Positions 1-9,185 of a stretch of 64,000 bases of DNA are shown piece after piece (position 1 is the stretch's first letter; each line of letters opens with the position of its first letter). Both the position numbers and the translations under genes were made by a program. Below the pieces are notes generated by a model. That model worked only from the letters and a program-made list of their open reading frames with translations, did not search any database and had not been told where the DNA came from. The DNA comes from an uncultured Acetatifactor sp. (GTDB lineage: Bacteria; Bacillota; Clostridia; Lachnospirales; Lachnospiraceae): the NCBI GenBank assembly GCA_910585015.1, contig CAJUCT010000003.1, forward strand, positions 128,490-192,489. Direction: 5' to 3'.

Positions 1-37
1 CGTAATCATTCAAATTATCCATAAGGAGGAAACTAAA

Positions 38-718
38 ATGAATATCTTAACATGCGAAGGAGTTTGTAAAACATATGGCTCCGGCAATAATCAGGTGGCT
101 GCGCTGGATGGTATTGATTTGGCGGTGGACAAGGGAGAATTTGTGGCGATTATTGGAGCGTCCGGTTCAGGTAAATCTACACTGCTGCATATTCTGGGAA
201 GCGTGGATAAACCTACAAGCGGAAAAGTTACAATAGACGGAACGGATTTGTCAAAACTGAATCAGACACAGGCAGCGATTTTCCGCAGAAGAAAAGTGGG
301 TTTGGTGTATCAGTTCTACAACCTGATTCCAACACTTACTGTGCAAAAAAACATTCTCATGCCGCTTGCCCTTGATAAGAAGAAGCCAAACAAAGAGTAT
401 TTTGAAAAGATTGTCCGTTCGCTTGGCATTGCTGAACGGCTTGAAGCCCTGCCAAACCAGTTGTCAGGCGGGCAGCAGCAAAGGGTTGCCATAGCACGTT
501 CCCTGATTTATCGCCCGGCTCTGCTTTTGGCGGACGAGCCGACTGGAAATTTGGATCAGAAAAATTCCAAAGAAATTATTGATATGCTGAAATTATCCAA
601 CCGTAATTTGGAACAGACGATTGTGCTGATTACCCATGATGAGAAAGTGGCTTTAGAAGCAGACCGTATCATAACCATAGAGGATGGGCATATTATAAGT
701 GACGAGAAGCGGAGGTAA
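38..718 (+). CDS. ABC transporter ATP-binding protein, BceA/LolD (FtsX-associated) type
   Basis: This is the ATPase subunit of an export or antimicrobial-peptide-resistance type ABC transporter that works with an FtsX-fold permease at the cytoplasmic membrane. The 226-residue protein has Walker A at residues 40-48 (GASGSGKST), the signature LSGGQQQR at 142-149 and Walker B with LLLADEPTGNLD from 162, which is the MacB/BceA subfamily pattern. An AAGGAGG site lies just before the ATG. The permease gene begins 6 bp after its stop, so the two form one unit. The usual BceRS two-component genes are not visible, although the window starts only 37 bp upstream. The DNA is clearly more AT-rich than the genes after 3.2 kb, which suggests horizontal acquisition. 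The substrate cannot be told from sequence. Confidence 0.93.
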   Translation: MNILTCEGVCKTYGSGNNQVAALDGIDLAVDKGEFVAIIGASGSGKSTLLHILGSVDKPTSGKVTIDGTDLSKLNQTQAAIFRRRKVGLVYQFYNLIPTLTVQKNILMPLALDKKKPNKEYFEKIVRSLGIAERLEALPNQLSGGQQQRVAIARSLIYRPALLLADEPTGNLDQKNSKEIIDMLKLSNRNLEQTIVLITHDEKVALEADRIITIEDGHIISDEKRR

Positions 719-724
719 TGAGCT

Positions 725-2938
725 ATGTGGAAAGATTATTCATCAGGCTACATTAAAAATAACCGTTCATCCGGCATGTCTGTTATGATAGCAACATTTA
801 TATCAGCGTTGCTGTTATCGCTGCTCTTAGGCTTATTTTATAACGCATGGAAGTACGAAATTGAAAGCATTGAACAGGAAGAAGGAGGCTGGCAGAGCAG
901 GATTGTCGGGGAATTTACCCAGGAAGATATTGAATCTATAAAGAATTTTGCCCATGTAAAGGATGTAGTTGCAAATGAAAAGGGCGCGCAGATTCCGGGA
1001 ACCGTGATAGATATTTATTTTGACAGCATGGGGTCTGTCCTTGACAATACGTTACGGATTGCTGAAACTTTGGGAGTTTCAGCGGAAAAGGTTATTTATA
1101 ACCATGAACTTCTGGCGATGTATATGATACGTGATCCGCAGGACACTGCGCCGAGACTGCTTTTTCCGATGTTTATTCTGATAGCCGGAGTTGCCTCTTT
1201 TTCATTGATTATAGTAATACATAATTCTTTTGCAGTGTCTATGAATGCTAGAATCCATCAGTTTGGTATTTTTTCCAGCATTGGAGCCACACCCAAGCAG
1301 ATACGCTCATGTCTTTTGCAGGAAGCGGCTGCATTATGTATTCTGCCGATCTTAATTGGAAATTTGTTCGGCATTCTAATGAGTATGGGACTGATGCATA
1401 TGGCGAATGATTTACTGGGGAGTGATGTGGCAGGCAGGCATGAAGCAGTCTTTGGCTATCATCCGTTAGTTTTAGCGGCGACACTTCTTTTGACAGTGGT
1501 GACAATATGGATTTCCGCATGGATGCCAGCCAGAAAATTAAGCAGACTGACGCCGCTTGAAGCGATAAAAAATACAGGCGAATTACAGTTAAAGCGTAAG
1601 AAAAAATCTCCGCTGCTTACCTGCCTTTTTGGATTGGAAGGAGAATTGGCAGGCGGTGCATTGAAAGCACAGAAAAGAGCCTTACGGACAGCATCGCTCA
1701 GTCTGATATTCTCTTTTCTTGCCTTTACCCTTATGCAGTCCTTTTTTGCACTTTCAGGAATCAGCACAAGGGAAACTTATTTTGAGCGTTATCAGGGTGT
1801 TTGGGACATTATGGTTACAGTAAAGGATACGGATGTGGATTCTTTTAGTGAGGCACAAAAATTGCAGGAGATTTCCGGAATAAGAAGTGTCATTGTATAT
1901 CAGAAAGCAATGGCAAAAAGAATCATTGCAGAGGATGAAATAAGCGAAGATATGAAGTCTTTTGGCGGTTTTGCCGTAGCCGGGGATAATTATGCGAGGA
2001 AGACGGAGGGGGGATGGCTTGTAAATGTTCCCATTGTCATACTGGATGATACGAGCTTTTTAGCGTACTGTGAACAGGTTGGTATCACACCGAGGCTTGA
2101 CGGAGCAGTGATATGGAACCAGATACGCGATGTAACAAATCCGGATTTCAGGCATCCACAATATATGCCCTATGTGAAAGGGGAAAATGCGGTAAGCATT
2201 TTAAGACAGTACGGCAGGGAAGAAATGACGGCAGAGATTCCTGTTTTGTCCTATACGGAGAAAGTGCCTGTTTTAAGGGAGGAATACGCAACGCTTGATT
2301 ATTATGAACTGGTGCATTTTATTCCGGTATCTTTGTGGAAAGAAATCAAGGAACAGATTGGAGGCAGTGAGGAAGATACCTATATCTGTATGCTTGGCAG
2401 GGAAAATGTGACATTAGAGGAATTGGATGCTTTGCAGGGGCAGGTGGAAAGCCTTATTGCGGGAAACTATAAGGTAGAAAGTGAGAACCGTATTCAGGAA
2501 GTAGAAGCGAACGATAAACAGATACAAGGGATGATGACAATATTTGGCGGCTTCTGTGTCCTGCTTGCAATTATCGGCATTGGAAATGTATTTTCTAATA
2601 CGTTGGGCTTTGTCCGGCAGAGAAAAAGGGAATTTGCAAGGTATATGTCTGTTGGAATGACACAAGGGGAAATCAAAAAAATGTTCTGCATAGAAGCACT
2701 TACCATTGCGGGGCGTCCGATTTTAATTACTCTTCCTTTGGCAGTTGTTGCAGTAGGGTATTTGCTGAAAACGAGCTATATTGAAGTGGGAACCTTTCTT
2801 GCTGGAGCACCAATCATTCCGGTTATGATTTTTATGTTGGCTATTTGGGGAACTGTGGCATTTGCATATTATCTTGGTTGGCGTAATATACGCAAAATCA
2901 ATTTAGCTGAGGTTTTACGGGATGATACAATGATGTAA
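725..2938 (+). CDS. ABC transporter permease with FtsX domains
   Basis: This is the membrane partner of the preceding ATPase. The 737-residue protein has an N-terminal membrane segment (about residues 19-42), a three-segment FtsX block (about 140-270), another segment near 320-345, a large extracytoplasmic region (about 350-595) and a C-terminal three-segment FtsX block (about 600-730). The topology of paired FtsX blocks flanking a big extracellular domain resembles BceB-like permeases that handle bacitracin or lantibiotics, but a MacB/LolE-like role is also possible. The first extracytoplasmic loop (about 43-138) looks short for a protein with two complete blocks. It has the same AT-rich composition as its neighbour and is followed by a decayed KTR gene, so the pair is plausibly cargo of a former integrative element. 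Confidence 0.88.
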   Translation: MWKDYSSGYIKNNRSSGMSVMIATFISALLLSLLLGLFYNAWKYEIESIEQEEGGWQSRIVGEFTQEDIESIKNFAHVKDVVANEKGAQIPGTVIDIYFDSMGSVLDNTLRIAETLGVSAEKVIYNHELLAMYMIRDPQDTAPRLLFPMFILIAGVASFSLIIVIHNSFAVSMNARIHQFGIFSSIGATPKQIRSCLLQEAAALCILPILIGNLFGILMSMGLMHMANDLLGSDVAGRHEAVFGYHPLVLAATLLLTVVTIWISAWMPARKLSRLTPLEAIKNTGELQLKRKKKSPLLTCLFGLEGELAGGALKAQKRALRTASLSLIFSFLAFTLMQSFFALSGISTRETYFERYQGVWDIMVTVKDTDVDSFSEAQKLQEISGIRSVIVYQKAMAKRIIAEDEISEDMKSFGGFAVAGDNYARKTEGGWLVNVPIVILDDTSFLAYCEQVGITPRLDGAVIWNQIRDVTNPDFRHPQYMPYVKGENAVSILRQYGREEMTAEIPVLSYTEKVPVLREEYATLDYYELVHFIPVSLWKEIKEQIGGSEEDTYICMLGRENVTLEELDALQGQVESLIAGNYKVESENRIQEVEANDKQIQGMMTIFGGFCVLLAIIGIGNVFSNTLGFVRQRKREFARYMSVGMTQGEIKKMFCIEALTIAGRPILITLPLAVVAVGYLLKTSYIEVGTFLAGAPIIPVMIFMLAIWGTVAFAYYLGWRNIRKINLAEVLRDDTMM

Positions 2939-2952
2939 ATGATGAACAGATT

Positions 2953-3087
2953 ATGAAAAAGACAGAATGGATACGTTGCCCTGTTTGTGGAAAAAAACAA
3001 GGGAGAAAATTAGAGAGGATACAGTTTTGCTGAACTTTCCACTCTACTGTCCAAAGTGTAGATATCATCAAAGAGCCAGACGCATAG
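2953..3087 (+). pseudogene. Decayed cysteine-rich KTR-domain small protein gene
   Basis: Reading from the ATG at 2953 gives MKKTEWIRCPVCGKK and then a stop at 3031. The next frame, from 3012, continues with REDTVLLNFPLYCPKCR, and near 3061 the first frame resumes with IIKEPDA and a stop at 3085. Put together these are the start, the second CxxC and the tail of the roughly 55-residue cysteine-rich KTR-domain proteins I know from Gram-positive conjugative elements. At least two frame changes and an internal loss have destroyed it. The family assignment is from memory; the broken frames are seen directly. Confidence 0.7.
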
Positions 3088-3109
3088 ACGCAGATGCCGA
3101 TGAACGATA

Positions 3110-3138
3110 TTGCAATTTGTATGTTCGTATGCTATAAT
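3110..3138 (+). promoter_or_regulatory. Sigma-A promoter for the L,D-transpeptidase gene
   Basis: TTGCAA at 3110-3115 and TATAAT at 3133-3138 are separated by 17 bp. The start codon lies about 50 bp further on, behind a GGAAGG ribosome-binding site. Confidence 0.6.
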
Positions 3139-3190
3139 TTTTGCGTTGCGTAGAGACGTTAGTCAGGATAAAGAATAAGGAAGGTACAAT

Positions 3191-4003
3191 ATGAAAAAAA
3201 TTAGAAGTCTGATAATGAGTATATTATGTATGAGTATGCTGTTGTTTTTTAATACAGTTACCGACATAGAGGCAGCGGAATTAAAGGATGGGGCGATAGA
3301 AAATCTGTTTATTGACACAAGGCCGGATTATACCATTTTTGTGAACAGGGCTCTAAACTGTATTTCGATTGTGCAGCAGGAGGCGGATGGCACCGTGACA
3401 CCTGTCAAGACGATGGTCTGTTCCTGCGGCAGAGAAGGACATGAAACCCCGGAGGGGATTTTCCAGACCTCCGATTATTATGACTGGCGGCTGATGGTGG
3501 ATGGCACTTACGGCAGATACGCAGTGCGGTTTAACGGAAAAATTCTGTTCCATTCGGTGCCTTACACGGAGACATCCCCGGATACGCTGGAGTGGGAAGA
3601 ATACAATTTGCTGGGAGAAAACGCATCCTTAGGCTGTGTCAGGTTGTCCGTCATGGATGCCAAATGGATATATGATAATTGCAAACCGGGCACGGCGGTG
3701 GTGGTATATTCTGACAGCGAGACGGCGGGATTGTTAGAAAAACCCGATGCCATCAAAATACCGGAGGACTCTCCCTGCAGAGGATGGGATCCCACGGATT
3801 TGGACATGTACAATCCATGGTTCGCCGCTGTAAATGAAACCAATCCCGCGCCGGTTATCGGAACGGTTGATGAATTTAACTATATGGAATATGCGGATAC
3901 ATACCCTGACCTATTGGCTGCTTTTGGGTACAATAGAGAAGTATTATATATGCACTATGTGCTCTATGGAATAAATGAAGGAAGAATTGCGACTTTTAAC
4001 TGA
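3191..4003 (+). CDS. Secreted L,D-transpeptidase (YkuD domain)
   Basis: A cell-wall enzyme that forms 3-3 peptidoglycan cross-links or attaches groups to stem peptides outside the membrane. The 270-residue protein begins with a signal peptide or N-anchor (about residues 1-28). Its YkuD domain carries the conserved His in HSVPYTE (H121) and the catalytic Cys in SLGCVRLS (C149). The last 45 residues (about 226-265) hold a YADTYPDLLAAFGYNREVLY-type motif that I recognise as a recurrent C-terminal module of secreted clostridial proteins, of unknown function. It has its own promoter and terminator, so it is probably monocistronic. Fold and active site are clear; the physiological role is inferred. 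Confidence 0.9.
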   Translation: MKKIRSLIMSILCMSMLLFFNTVTDIEAAELKDGAIENLFIDTRPDYTIFVNRALNCISIVQQEADGTVTPVKTMVCSCGREGHETPEGIFQTSDYYDWRLMVDGTYGRYAVRFNGKILFHSVPYTETSPDTLEWEEYNLLGENASLGCVRLSVMDAKWIYDNCKPGTAVVVYSDSETAGLLEKPDAIKIPEDSPCRGWDPTDLDMYNPWFAAVNETNPAPVIGTVDEFNYMEYADTYPDLLAAFGYNREVLYMHYVLYGINEGRIATFN

Positions 4004-4020
4004 AAGACTGATGTAGTGAG

Positions 4021-4060
4021 ATACCCCGGACACAGAACTGCCGGGGTATTGAGTTTTCTT
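4021..4060 (+). terminator. Intrinsic terminator after the L,D-transpeptidase gene
   Basis: ATACCCCGG (4021-4029) pairs perfectly with CCGGGGTAT (4041-4049) around an 11-nt loop and is followed by a T-rich tract. Confidence 0.75.
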
Positions 4061-4173
4061 GGATTGTGTTTTCTGAAAGACGGGGTGGCATCATGGTGAT
4101 GGAGAAGGTCAGCCTGGGCCGGAGGAACTGCCAGATCGTCTGTGGGAACGGATGTAGTGGGGAGGAAAAATAG

Positions 4174-4741
4174 ATGGCAGTGATAGGAATTGATCTGGGC
4201 ACCACAAACAGCCTGGGGGAGAGGGAGTTCACGCCGGAGGAACTCTCTGCGCTGGTTTTGAGAAGAATCCGGGAGACGGCCCAGACCTATCTGGGGGAGG
4301 AGATCACGGAGTGTATTATCAGTGTACCGGCCTATTTTAACAATGATCAAAGATATGCCACCAAGCAGGCGGCACAGCTGGCAGGCATATACTGTGAGCG
4401 GCTGATCAATGAGCCTTCCGCCGCCGCCCTGACGGCCCACCGGGAGGATGGGGAAGAGCGCGTTTGGCTGGTGTTTGACTTCGGTGGCGGAACATTGGAT
4501 ATATCTATAGTTGACTGCTTTGAGAACATTGTGGAAATTACCACCATTGCGGGGGACAACCATCTGGGCGGAACGGATTTTGACCGGGAGATAGCCTTTG
4601 CGTTCTGCGGGGAAAAGGGGATGGACTGGGATAAGCTAAACAGGAGGCAGCAAGCGAACCTGCTGCTGGAGAGCAAAAGATGCCACGGTTCATCTATACC
4701 AGTGGGATGGGACGGAGTTTAAGCTGGAGGCAGAGGAATAA
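4174..4741 (+). pseudogene. Deleted Hsp70 (DnaK/HscC-like) chaperone remnant
   Basis: Translation from 4174 starts with the Hsp70 phosphate-1 motif GIDLGTTNSL but jumps straight to GEREFTPEELSALVLRR, which in intact Hsp70 proteins lies some 70-80 residues later. The ATPase domain then continues (ISVPAYFNNDQRYATKQAA, INEPSAAA, VFDFGGGTLDISIVD, AGDNHLGGTDFDREIA) and breaks off after SKR at a stop at 4720-4722. The rest of the ATPase domain and the whole peptide-binding domain are missing. From 4673 another frame reads AKDATVHLYQWDGTEFKLEA to a stop at 4739-4741, perhaps the tail of the same or a neighbouring gene. A good ribosome-binding site (GGGGAGG) remains. Without the 5' lobe of the nucleotide site it should not work as a chaperone. 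Confidence 0.8.
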
Positions 4742-4851
4742 GAAAAAGTAAATGATAGTTTCCAGGGATCGATGGAATATCCGGTTCATACAGGCACGGA
4801 GGAAGGGCATATAATGGGGTATATCTTCATAATGCGGAAGGAAACCTATTT

Positions 4852-6060
4852 ATGCCGGAAGGAACAGCGATTTATGTAGTACAGAGAGGAGATACGGTGG
4901 ACAGCATCGCCGAGGGCTATGGGGTGAGCGTCGAGACCATTATTCGGAACAACCAGATAGTCTATCCATATGAGCTTGCCTTGGGGCAGGCTCTTTTTAT
5001 TGACCTGGGGACAAGGCAGCCGTACCGCTCCCTGCGGTCCACAGGCTATGCCTATCCTTATATCAACGAGACGGTGCTGGCGGATACATTGCCCTATCTG
5101 TCGGAACTGGCTATCTTTTCCTATGGTTTTACCACGGCCGGAGAACTGCTGCCTCCCGCGCTGCCGGACGACTGGATGATTGCCATGGCGCTGCAAAATG
5201 GCACGGCGCCCATCCTGACGCTGACCCCCCTGGACGAACAGGGGCGGTTCAGCAATTATTTGATCCACAACGTGGTACAGAACCAGGAGGCAGTCAATCT
5301 GTTGATTGATAATTTGCTGACGGTGATGACGGAGAAGGGCTACCAGGGGGTGGATATTGACTTTGAGTATATTCTGGCGGAGGACCGGGATGCCTTCACT
5401 GATTTTGTGTGGCAGGTGGCGGAGCGTATGCGGGCAAACGGCTATCATACGTCCGTGGCTCTGGCGCCCAAGACCAGCGCCGACCAGAAGGGGGTCCTCT
5501 ATGAGGGAAAGGATTACCGGGCGCTGGGGGAGGCGGCGGACCATGTGCTGTTGATGACCTATGAATGGGGTTATACATATGGTCCCCCCATGGCCGTGGC
5601 CCCCTTAAACCAGGTGCGCCGGGTGGTGGAGTACGCGGTGACGGAGATACCGCCCCAGAAGATTGATCTGGGTATCCCCAACTATGGCTATGACTGGCCC
5701 CTGCCTTTTGTTCGGGGGGAGACCATGGCCACCTCCATCGGCAACATCCAGGCGGTGCGCATTGCCATTGAACAGGATGCGCCGATCCAGTTTGCCGATG
5801 TGGCTCAGAGTCCTTTTTTCACCTATTTACAGGCTGGAAACAATGCTCCTCAATCAGGCGGCGGCGGAAATATCATAGCAGTGCCGGAGGATATTGCGGT
5901 GGTTGAGCATGAGGTCTGGTTTGAGGATGTACGGAGCCTTCAGGGCAAGTTTGACCTGATCCGGGAATTTGAACTGGGGGGATGCGGTTACTGGCAGATC
6001 ATGCGGTGGTTTGCGGCCAACTGGGAGCTGTTGTACAAGAATTTCTTTATTGAAAAGTAA
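4852..6060 (+). CDS. LysM-GH18 peptidoglycan hydrolase, YaaH/SleL type
   Basis: Probably a spore-cortex or wall N-acetylglucosaminidase. The 402-residue protein opens with one LysM repeat (about residues 6-50, IYVVQRGDTVDSIAEGYGVS) that binds peptidoglycan, followed by a glycoside hydrolase 18 barrel (about 58-395). The DxDxE catalytic signature reads GVDIDFEY, with the acid/base Glu at residue 172. There is no signal peptide, as in Bacillus YaaH/SleL proteins, which reach the spore without classical secretion. The ATG at 4852 follows a GGAAGG site. It stands alone between the Hsp70 remnant and the nucleoside phosphorylase. The role in spore germination is inferred from the family. Confidence 0.87.
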   Translation: MPEGTAIYVVQRGDTVDSIAEGYGVSVETIIRNNQIVYPYELALGQALFIDLGTRQPYRSLRSTGYAYPYINETVLADTLPYLSELAIFSYGFTTAGELLPPALPDDWMIAMALQNGTAPILTLTPLDEQGRFSNYLIHNVVQNQEAVNLLIDNLLTVMTEKGYQGVDIDFEYILAEDRDAFTDFVWQVAERMRANGYHTSVALAPKTSADQKGVLYEGKDYRALGEAADHVLLMTYEWGYTYGPPMAVAPLNQVRRVVEYAVTEIPPQKIDLGIPNYGYDWPLPFVRGETMATSIGNIQAVRIAIEQDAPIQFADVAQSPFFTYLQAGNNAPQSGGGGNIIAVPEDIAVVEHEVWFEDVRSLQGKFDLIREFELGGCGYWQIMRWFAANWELLYKNFFIEK

Positions 6061-6116
6061 CGGAATGAAAACAATGGATTGCCTCAAAGGTGCAAAAACT
6101 GACCGTGTAATCAGGG

Positions 6117-6145
6117 CTGACATATGGGAGCATTTGTGGTAAAAT
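6117..6145 (+). promoter_or_regulatory. Sigma-A promoter for the nucleoside phosphorylase gene
   Basis: CTGACA (6117-6122) and TAAAAT (6140-6145) are spaced by 17 bp, about 90 bp before the start codon. Confidence 0.55.
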
Positions 6146-6233
6146 ATAGACTGAAACCCGTAAAGTCCCGGCGGCACAAAGCCCTCACGGGAGAGTATTC
6201 CCAGGAATAAGAATACGGAAAGGCGGCAGCACC

Positions 6234-7544
6234 ATGAGAATGTACGATATAATTATGAAAAAGCGAAACGGCGGCAAATTGACCGCGGCGGAAATCCAGT
6301 ATTTCATTGACGGCTATACCAGAGAAGAGATTCCGGATTATCAGGTATCGGCCCTGATGATGGCCGTATATTTCCGGGGAATGGATGAGGAGGAGACGCT
6401 GGCTCTGACCATGGCCATGGCGCACAGCGGGGATATGCTGGATCTGTCAGCCATCCAGGGGGTGAAGGTGGATAAACACAGCACCGGAGGCGTGGGGGAT
6501 AAGACCTCCCTGGCCCTGGCCCCCATGGCGGCGGCCTGCGGCATCAGGATTGCCAAGATGAGCGGCAGAGGTTTGGGGCACACCGGGGGCACCATCGACA
6601 AGCTGGAGAGCTTTGCGGGCTTTTCCACGGGTATCAGTCGGGAGCATTTCATCCGGCAGGTCAACAGGATCGGCATCTCCATCATGGGACAGACGGCGGA
6701 TCTGGCCCCTGCGGACAAAAAACTCTACGCCCTGCGGGATGTGACGGCCACCGTGGACAACATGTCTCTGATCGCCAGTTCCATCATGAGCAAGAAGCTG
6801 GCGGCGGGAGCGGATGCCATCGTGCTGGATGTAAAGACCGGCAGCGGCGCTTTCATGAAGACATTGGAGGACTCTCTGGCGCTGGCCCGGGAGATGGTGC
6901 GCATCGGCAACGGCGCCGGGCGGCACACCGTTGCGGTGGTGTCCGATATGGATCAGCCTCTGGGCAGGGCGGTGGGCAATGCCCTGGAGGTCAAAGAGGC
7001 CATAGATACCCTGCGGGGCCAGGGACCGGCGGATTTTGTGGAACTTTGCATGACCCTGGGCAGTCAGATGCTGATTGCCGGGGGCAGGGCCCGGGAGGAG
7101 GAGCAGGCCCGGGATATGCTGCAAAAAGCCATCACAAGCGGCGCCGCGCTGGAGAAGCTGGCGGAGTTTATAGAGGCCCAGGGCGGCGATCCGGCGGCGG
7201 TCCATGACACCGGCCTGCTGCCCCGTGCGTCCCATGTGGAGCCCATCCCGGCCAATACGGAAGGGTATATTCAAAACATCCGCTGTGACGAGATCGGCAT
7301 CTGTTCCCTGCTGCTGGGAGGCGGACGGGAGACCAAGGAAAGCGAGATCGACTTGTCCGTGGGACTGGTGCTTTCCGCCAAGGCGGGAGACTATGTAAAA
7401 GCAGGAGACCCCTTGGCCTATATACACTACAACGACCCGGAGAAAGCGGCGGCGGCTAAAGAGCGCTTTTACCGGGCTTACACTCTGGGCCGGGAGAAAC
7501 CCCAGGTTCCCGCGCTGATACATCGGATTTTGAAGCAGGCATAA
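6234..7544 (+). CDS. pdp: Pyrimidine-nucleoside phosphorylase
   Basis: Splits uridine, deoxyuridine or thymidine with phosphate to give the base and (deoxy)ribose-1-phosphate, a cytosolic salvage and catabolic step. The 436-residue protein has the usual length of the thymidine/pyrimidine phosphorylase family. It contains the family signature SGRGLGHTGGTIDKLES (about residues 109-125), the KVDKHSTGGVGDKTSL phosphate-binding loop (about 79-94) and the C-terminal domain with SVGLVLSAKAGDYVKAGD. In Gram-positive bacteria this clade is usually the broad-specificity Pdp rather than thymidine-specific DeoA; the two cannot be separated with certainty here. yqfC follows after 83 bp, but the functions are unrelated. 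Confidence 0.94.
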   Translation: MRMYDIIMKKRNGGKLTAAEIQYFIDGYTREEIPDYQVSALMMAVYFRGMDEEETLALTMAMAHSGDMLDLSAIQGVKVDKHSTGGVGDKTSLALAPMAAACGIRIAKMSGRGLGHTGGTIDKLESFAGFSTGISREHFIRQVNRIGISIMGQTADLAPADKKLYALRDVTATVDNMSLIASSIMSKKLAAGADAIVLDVKTGSGAFMKTLEDSLALAREMVRIGNGAGRHTVAVVSDMDQPLGRAVGNALEVKEAIDTLRGQGPADFVELCMTLGSQMLIAGGRAREEEQARDMLQKAITSGAALEKLAEFIEAQGGDPAAVHDTGLLPRASHVEPIPANTEGYIQNIRCDEIGICSLLLGGGRETKESEIDLSVGLVLSAKAGDYVKAGDPLAYIHYNDPEKAAAAKERFYRAYTLGREKPQVPALIHRILKQA

Positions 7545-7627
7545 CGGGGAGGGCGGCATACCTCATTGAAAAGCTGCATATATTACAGGGAGAACAACCG
7601 GATTTATGCAAAATGTAGAGGTAAGCC

Positions 7628-7912
7628 ATGAAGAAAAAGCAAGCGGAGGGGCCCAGCCGCAGGGAGGCGCTCATCGACTCTCTCTCCCTGCCCAAGGATA
7701 TTCTGCTGGGGGCCCTGCGGGTGACTCTGACGGGCAGTCAGGAGGCGTGGGTGGAGAACTATAAGGGAATATTGGAATACACGGAGTGCCAGATCCTTCT
7801 ACAGGGCAAAAACTGCCAGGTATGCTTTGAGGGACAGCGGCTGTCCATAGAATACTACACCAATGAGGACATGAAGATCAGCGGCTGTATCCGCTGCGTC
7901 AGATATCAGTAA
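7628..7912 (+). CDS. yqfC: Sporulation protein YqfC (YabP/YqfC family)
   Basis: A 94-residue member of the YabP/YqfC family, found in spore formers and needed for efficient sporulation in the mother cell; its biochemical role is unknown. The body contains LPKDILLGALRVTLTGSQEA, the KGILEYTECQILLQGKNCQV strand region and a C-terminal EYYTNEDMKISGCI, all typical of the family. The start follows a GAGGTAAGCC stretch. yqfD begins 20 bp after its stop, which is the standard order in Clostridia and Bacilli (yqfC-yqfD-phoH-ybeY). This strongly supports a spore-forming host. Confidence 0.9.
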   Translation: MKKKQAEGPSRREALIDSLSLPKDILLGALRVTLTGSQEAWVENYKGILEYTECQILLQGKNCQVCFEGQRLSIEYYTNEDMKISGCIRCVRYQ

Positions 7913-7932
7913 TTTGAGCGGGGAGGATCCAT

Positions 7933-9153
7933 ATGCTGGGAATACTGCAATTCCTCAAAGGGTATGTCAGAATGAAAATATGGGGCGTGTCCCCGGAACG
8001 TTTTTTGAATTTGTGCAGCAATAAAAATATTCTGTTGTGGGATATCCGCAAGGACGGGGACGTGTACACCATGTGTATCAGTCTCAGCGCATTTTTGCAG
8101 CTTCGTCCCATAGCCAGGAAAACGGGAGTAAGGGTAGTCGTCTTGCAGAAGTATGGACTACCCTTTTTGGTGCCCGGCCTGCTGAAAAGAAAGATTTTCA
8201 TAGCGGGATTGTTCCTCTGTGTGGCATTCTGGATCGTCAGCTACCGTTTCGTGTGGGATATCACCCTGGAGGGCAATTATCAGATCACCCAGGAGGTGTT
8301 CACGGATTTTCTGACCTCCCAACAGGTGCGGGTGGGTATGCAGAAAACGGATCTGGATATCAGCGCTCTGGAAAAGGAAATCCGGCGCGCTTTTCCGGAA
8401 ATCACCTGGACTTCCGTCAAGCTTTCCGGCACCCGGCTGGAGATCTCCATCAAGGAAAATGACACCCCCATGTTCACGAAGCCGGAGGTTCCCGAGGGCG
8501 GACAGAATCTGGTGTCGGAATATGCGGGAGTCATCACCTCCATGATCGTGCGAAGCGGCGTTCCGATGGTAAAGATCGGTGACATCGTGGAGGAGGGCAC
8601 ATTGCTGGTGGAGGGCCGGGTGCCCATCTACAACGAGGATGCCACCATCCGGGAATACATGTATATCACGGCGGATGCGGATATTACGGTGGAACACTCC
8701 ATCACTTATCAGGATACGCTGCCCGCCACTTACATACAGAAAACTTATACCGGACGCAGGTCCAGCCGTCCATTTGTGAGGCTGGGCAGCCGGGAGATCA
8801 AACTTCCCCAGGAACGGCCTTATCTGGTGTATGACACGGTGATCCAGGGACATACGCCGATGGCGCTGGAGAAGCTGTCCATTCCGCTTTCCTGGGGACA
8901 GTATGTCTACCGGGAGTACATGAATGTGGAGCATGAATATACGCTGAAGCAGGCGGAAGCCCTGCTCATGGAAAAAGAATTGCAATTTCTTAAAACTTTA
9001 GAGGAAAAAGGGGTACACATTATTGAAAAAGATGTTAAAATAGAAGAGGGCAATGCATGTTGGACCATGGAGGGCTGGTTTCTGGTGGATCAGCCCACAG
9101 GGCGGGCGGTGAACATTGTCCTGGAAGAGACTGTGCCGGAGGTCGGGGAATAA
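7933..9153 (+). CDS. yqfD: Sporulation protein YqfD
   Basis: A 406-residue membrane protein of the YqfD family, made during sporulation and required for normal spore development. The cytoplasmic N-terminal part (about residues 1-80) is followed by one transmembrane helix (about 84-104). A large extracytoplasmic domain follows, including a POTRA-like stretch (VWDITLEGNYQITQEVFTDF), which is normal for the family. It sits directly behind yqfC with a GGGAGG site and is probably co-transcribed with it. The downstream phoH is separated by a 125-bp gap holding hairpin repeats, so the operon may not extend through. Confidence 0.92.
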   Translation: MLGILQFLKGYVRMKIWGVSPERFLNLCSNKNILLWDIRKDGDVYTMCISLSAFLQLRPIARKTGVRVVVLQKYGLPFLVPGLLKRKIFIAGLFLCVAFWIVSYRFVWDITLEGNYQITQEVFTDFLTSQQVRVGMQKTDLDISALEKEIRRAFPEITWTSVKLSGTRLEISIKENDTPMFTKPEVPEGGQNLVSEYAGVITSMIVRSGVPMVKIGDIVEEGTLLVEGRVPIYNEDATIREYMYITADADITVEHSITYQDTLPATYIQKTYTGRRSSRPFVRLGSREIKLPQERPYLVYDTVIQGHTPMALEKLSIPLSWGQYVYREYMNVEHEYTLKQAEALLMEKELQFLKTLEEKGVHIIEKDVKIEEGNACWTMEGWFLVDQPTGRAVNIVLEETVPEVGE

Positions 9154-9185
9154 CCCTGCGTCCGTGAAAACGTACAGACAAATGT

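Noticed and set aside
6447..7559. A 370-codon minus-strand open frame opposite the pyrimidine-nucleoside phosphorylase
   Set aside because: It is the complement of a strongly conserved enzyme; its composition is that of antisense reading.
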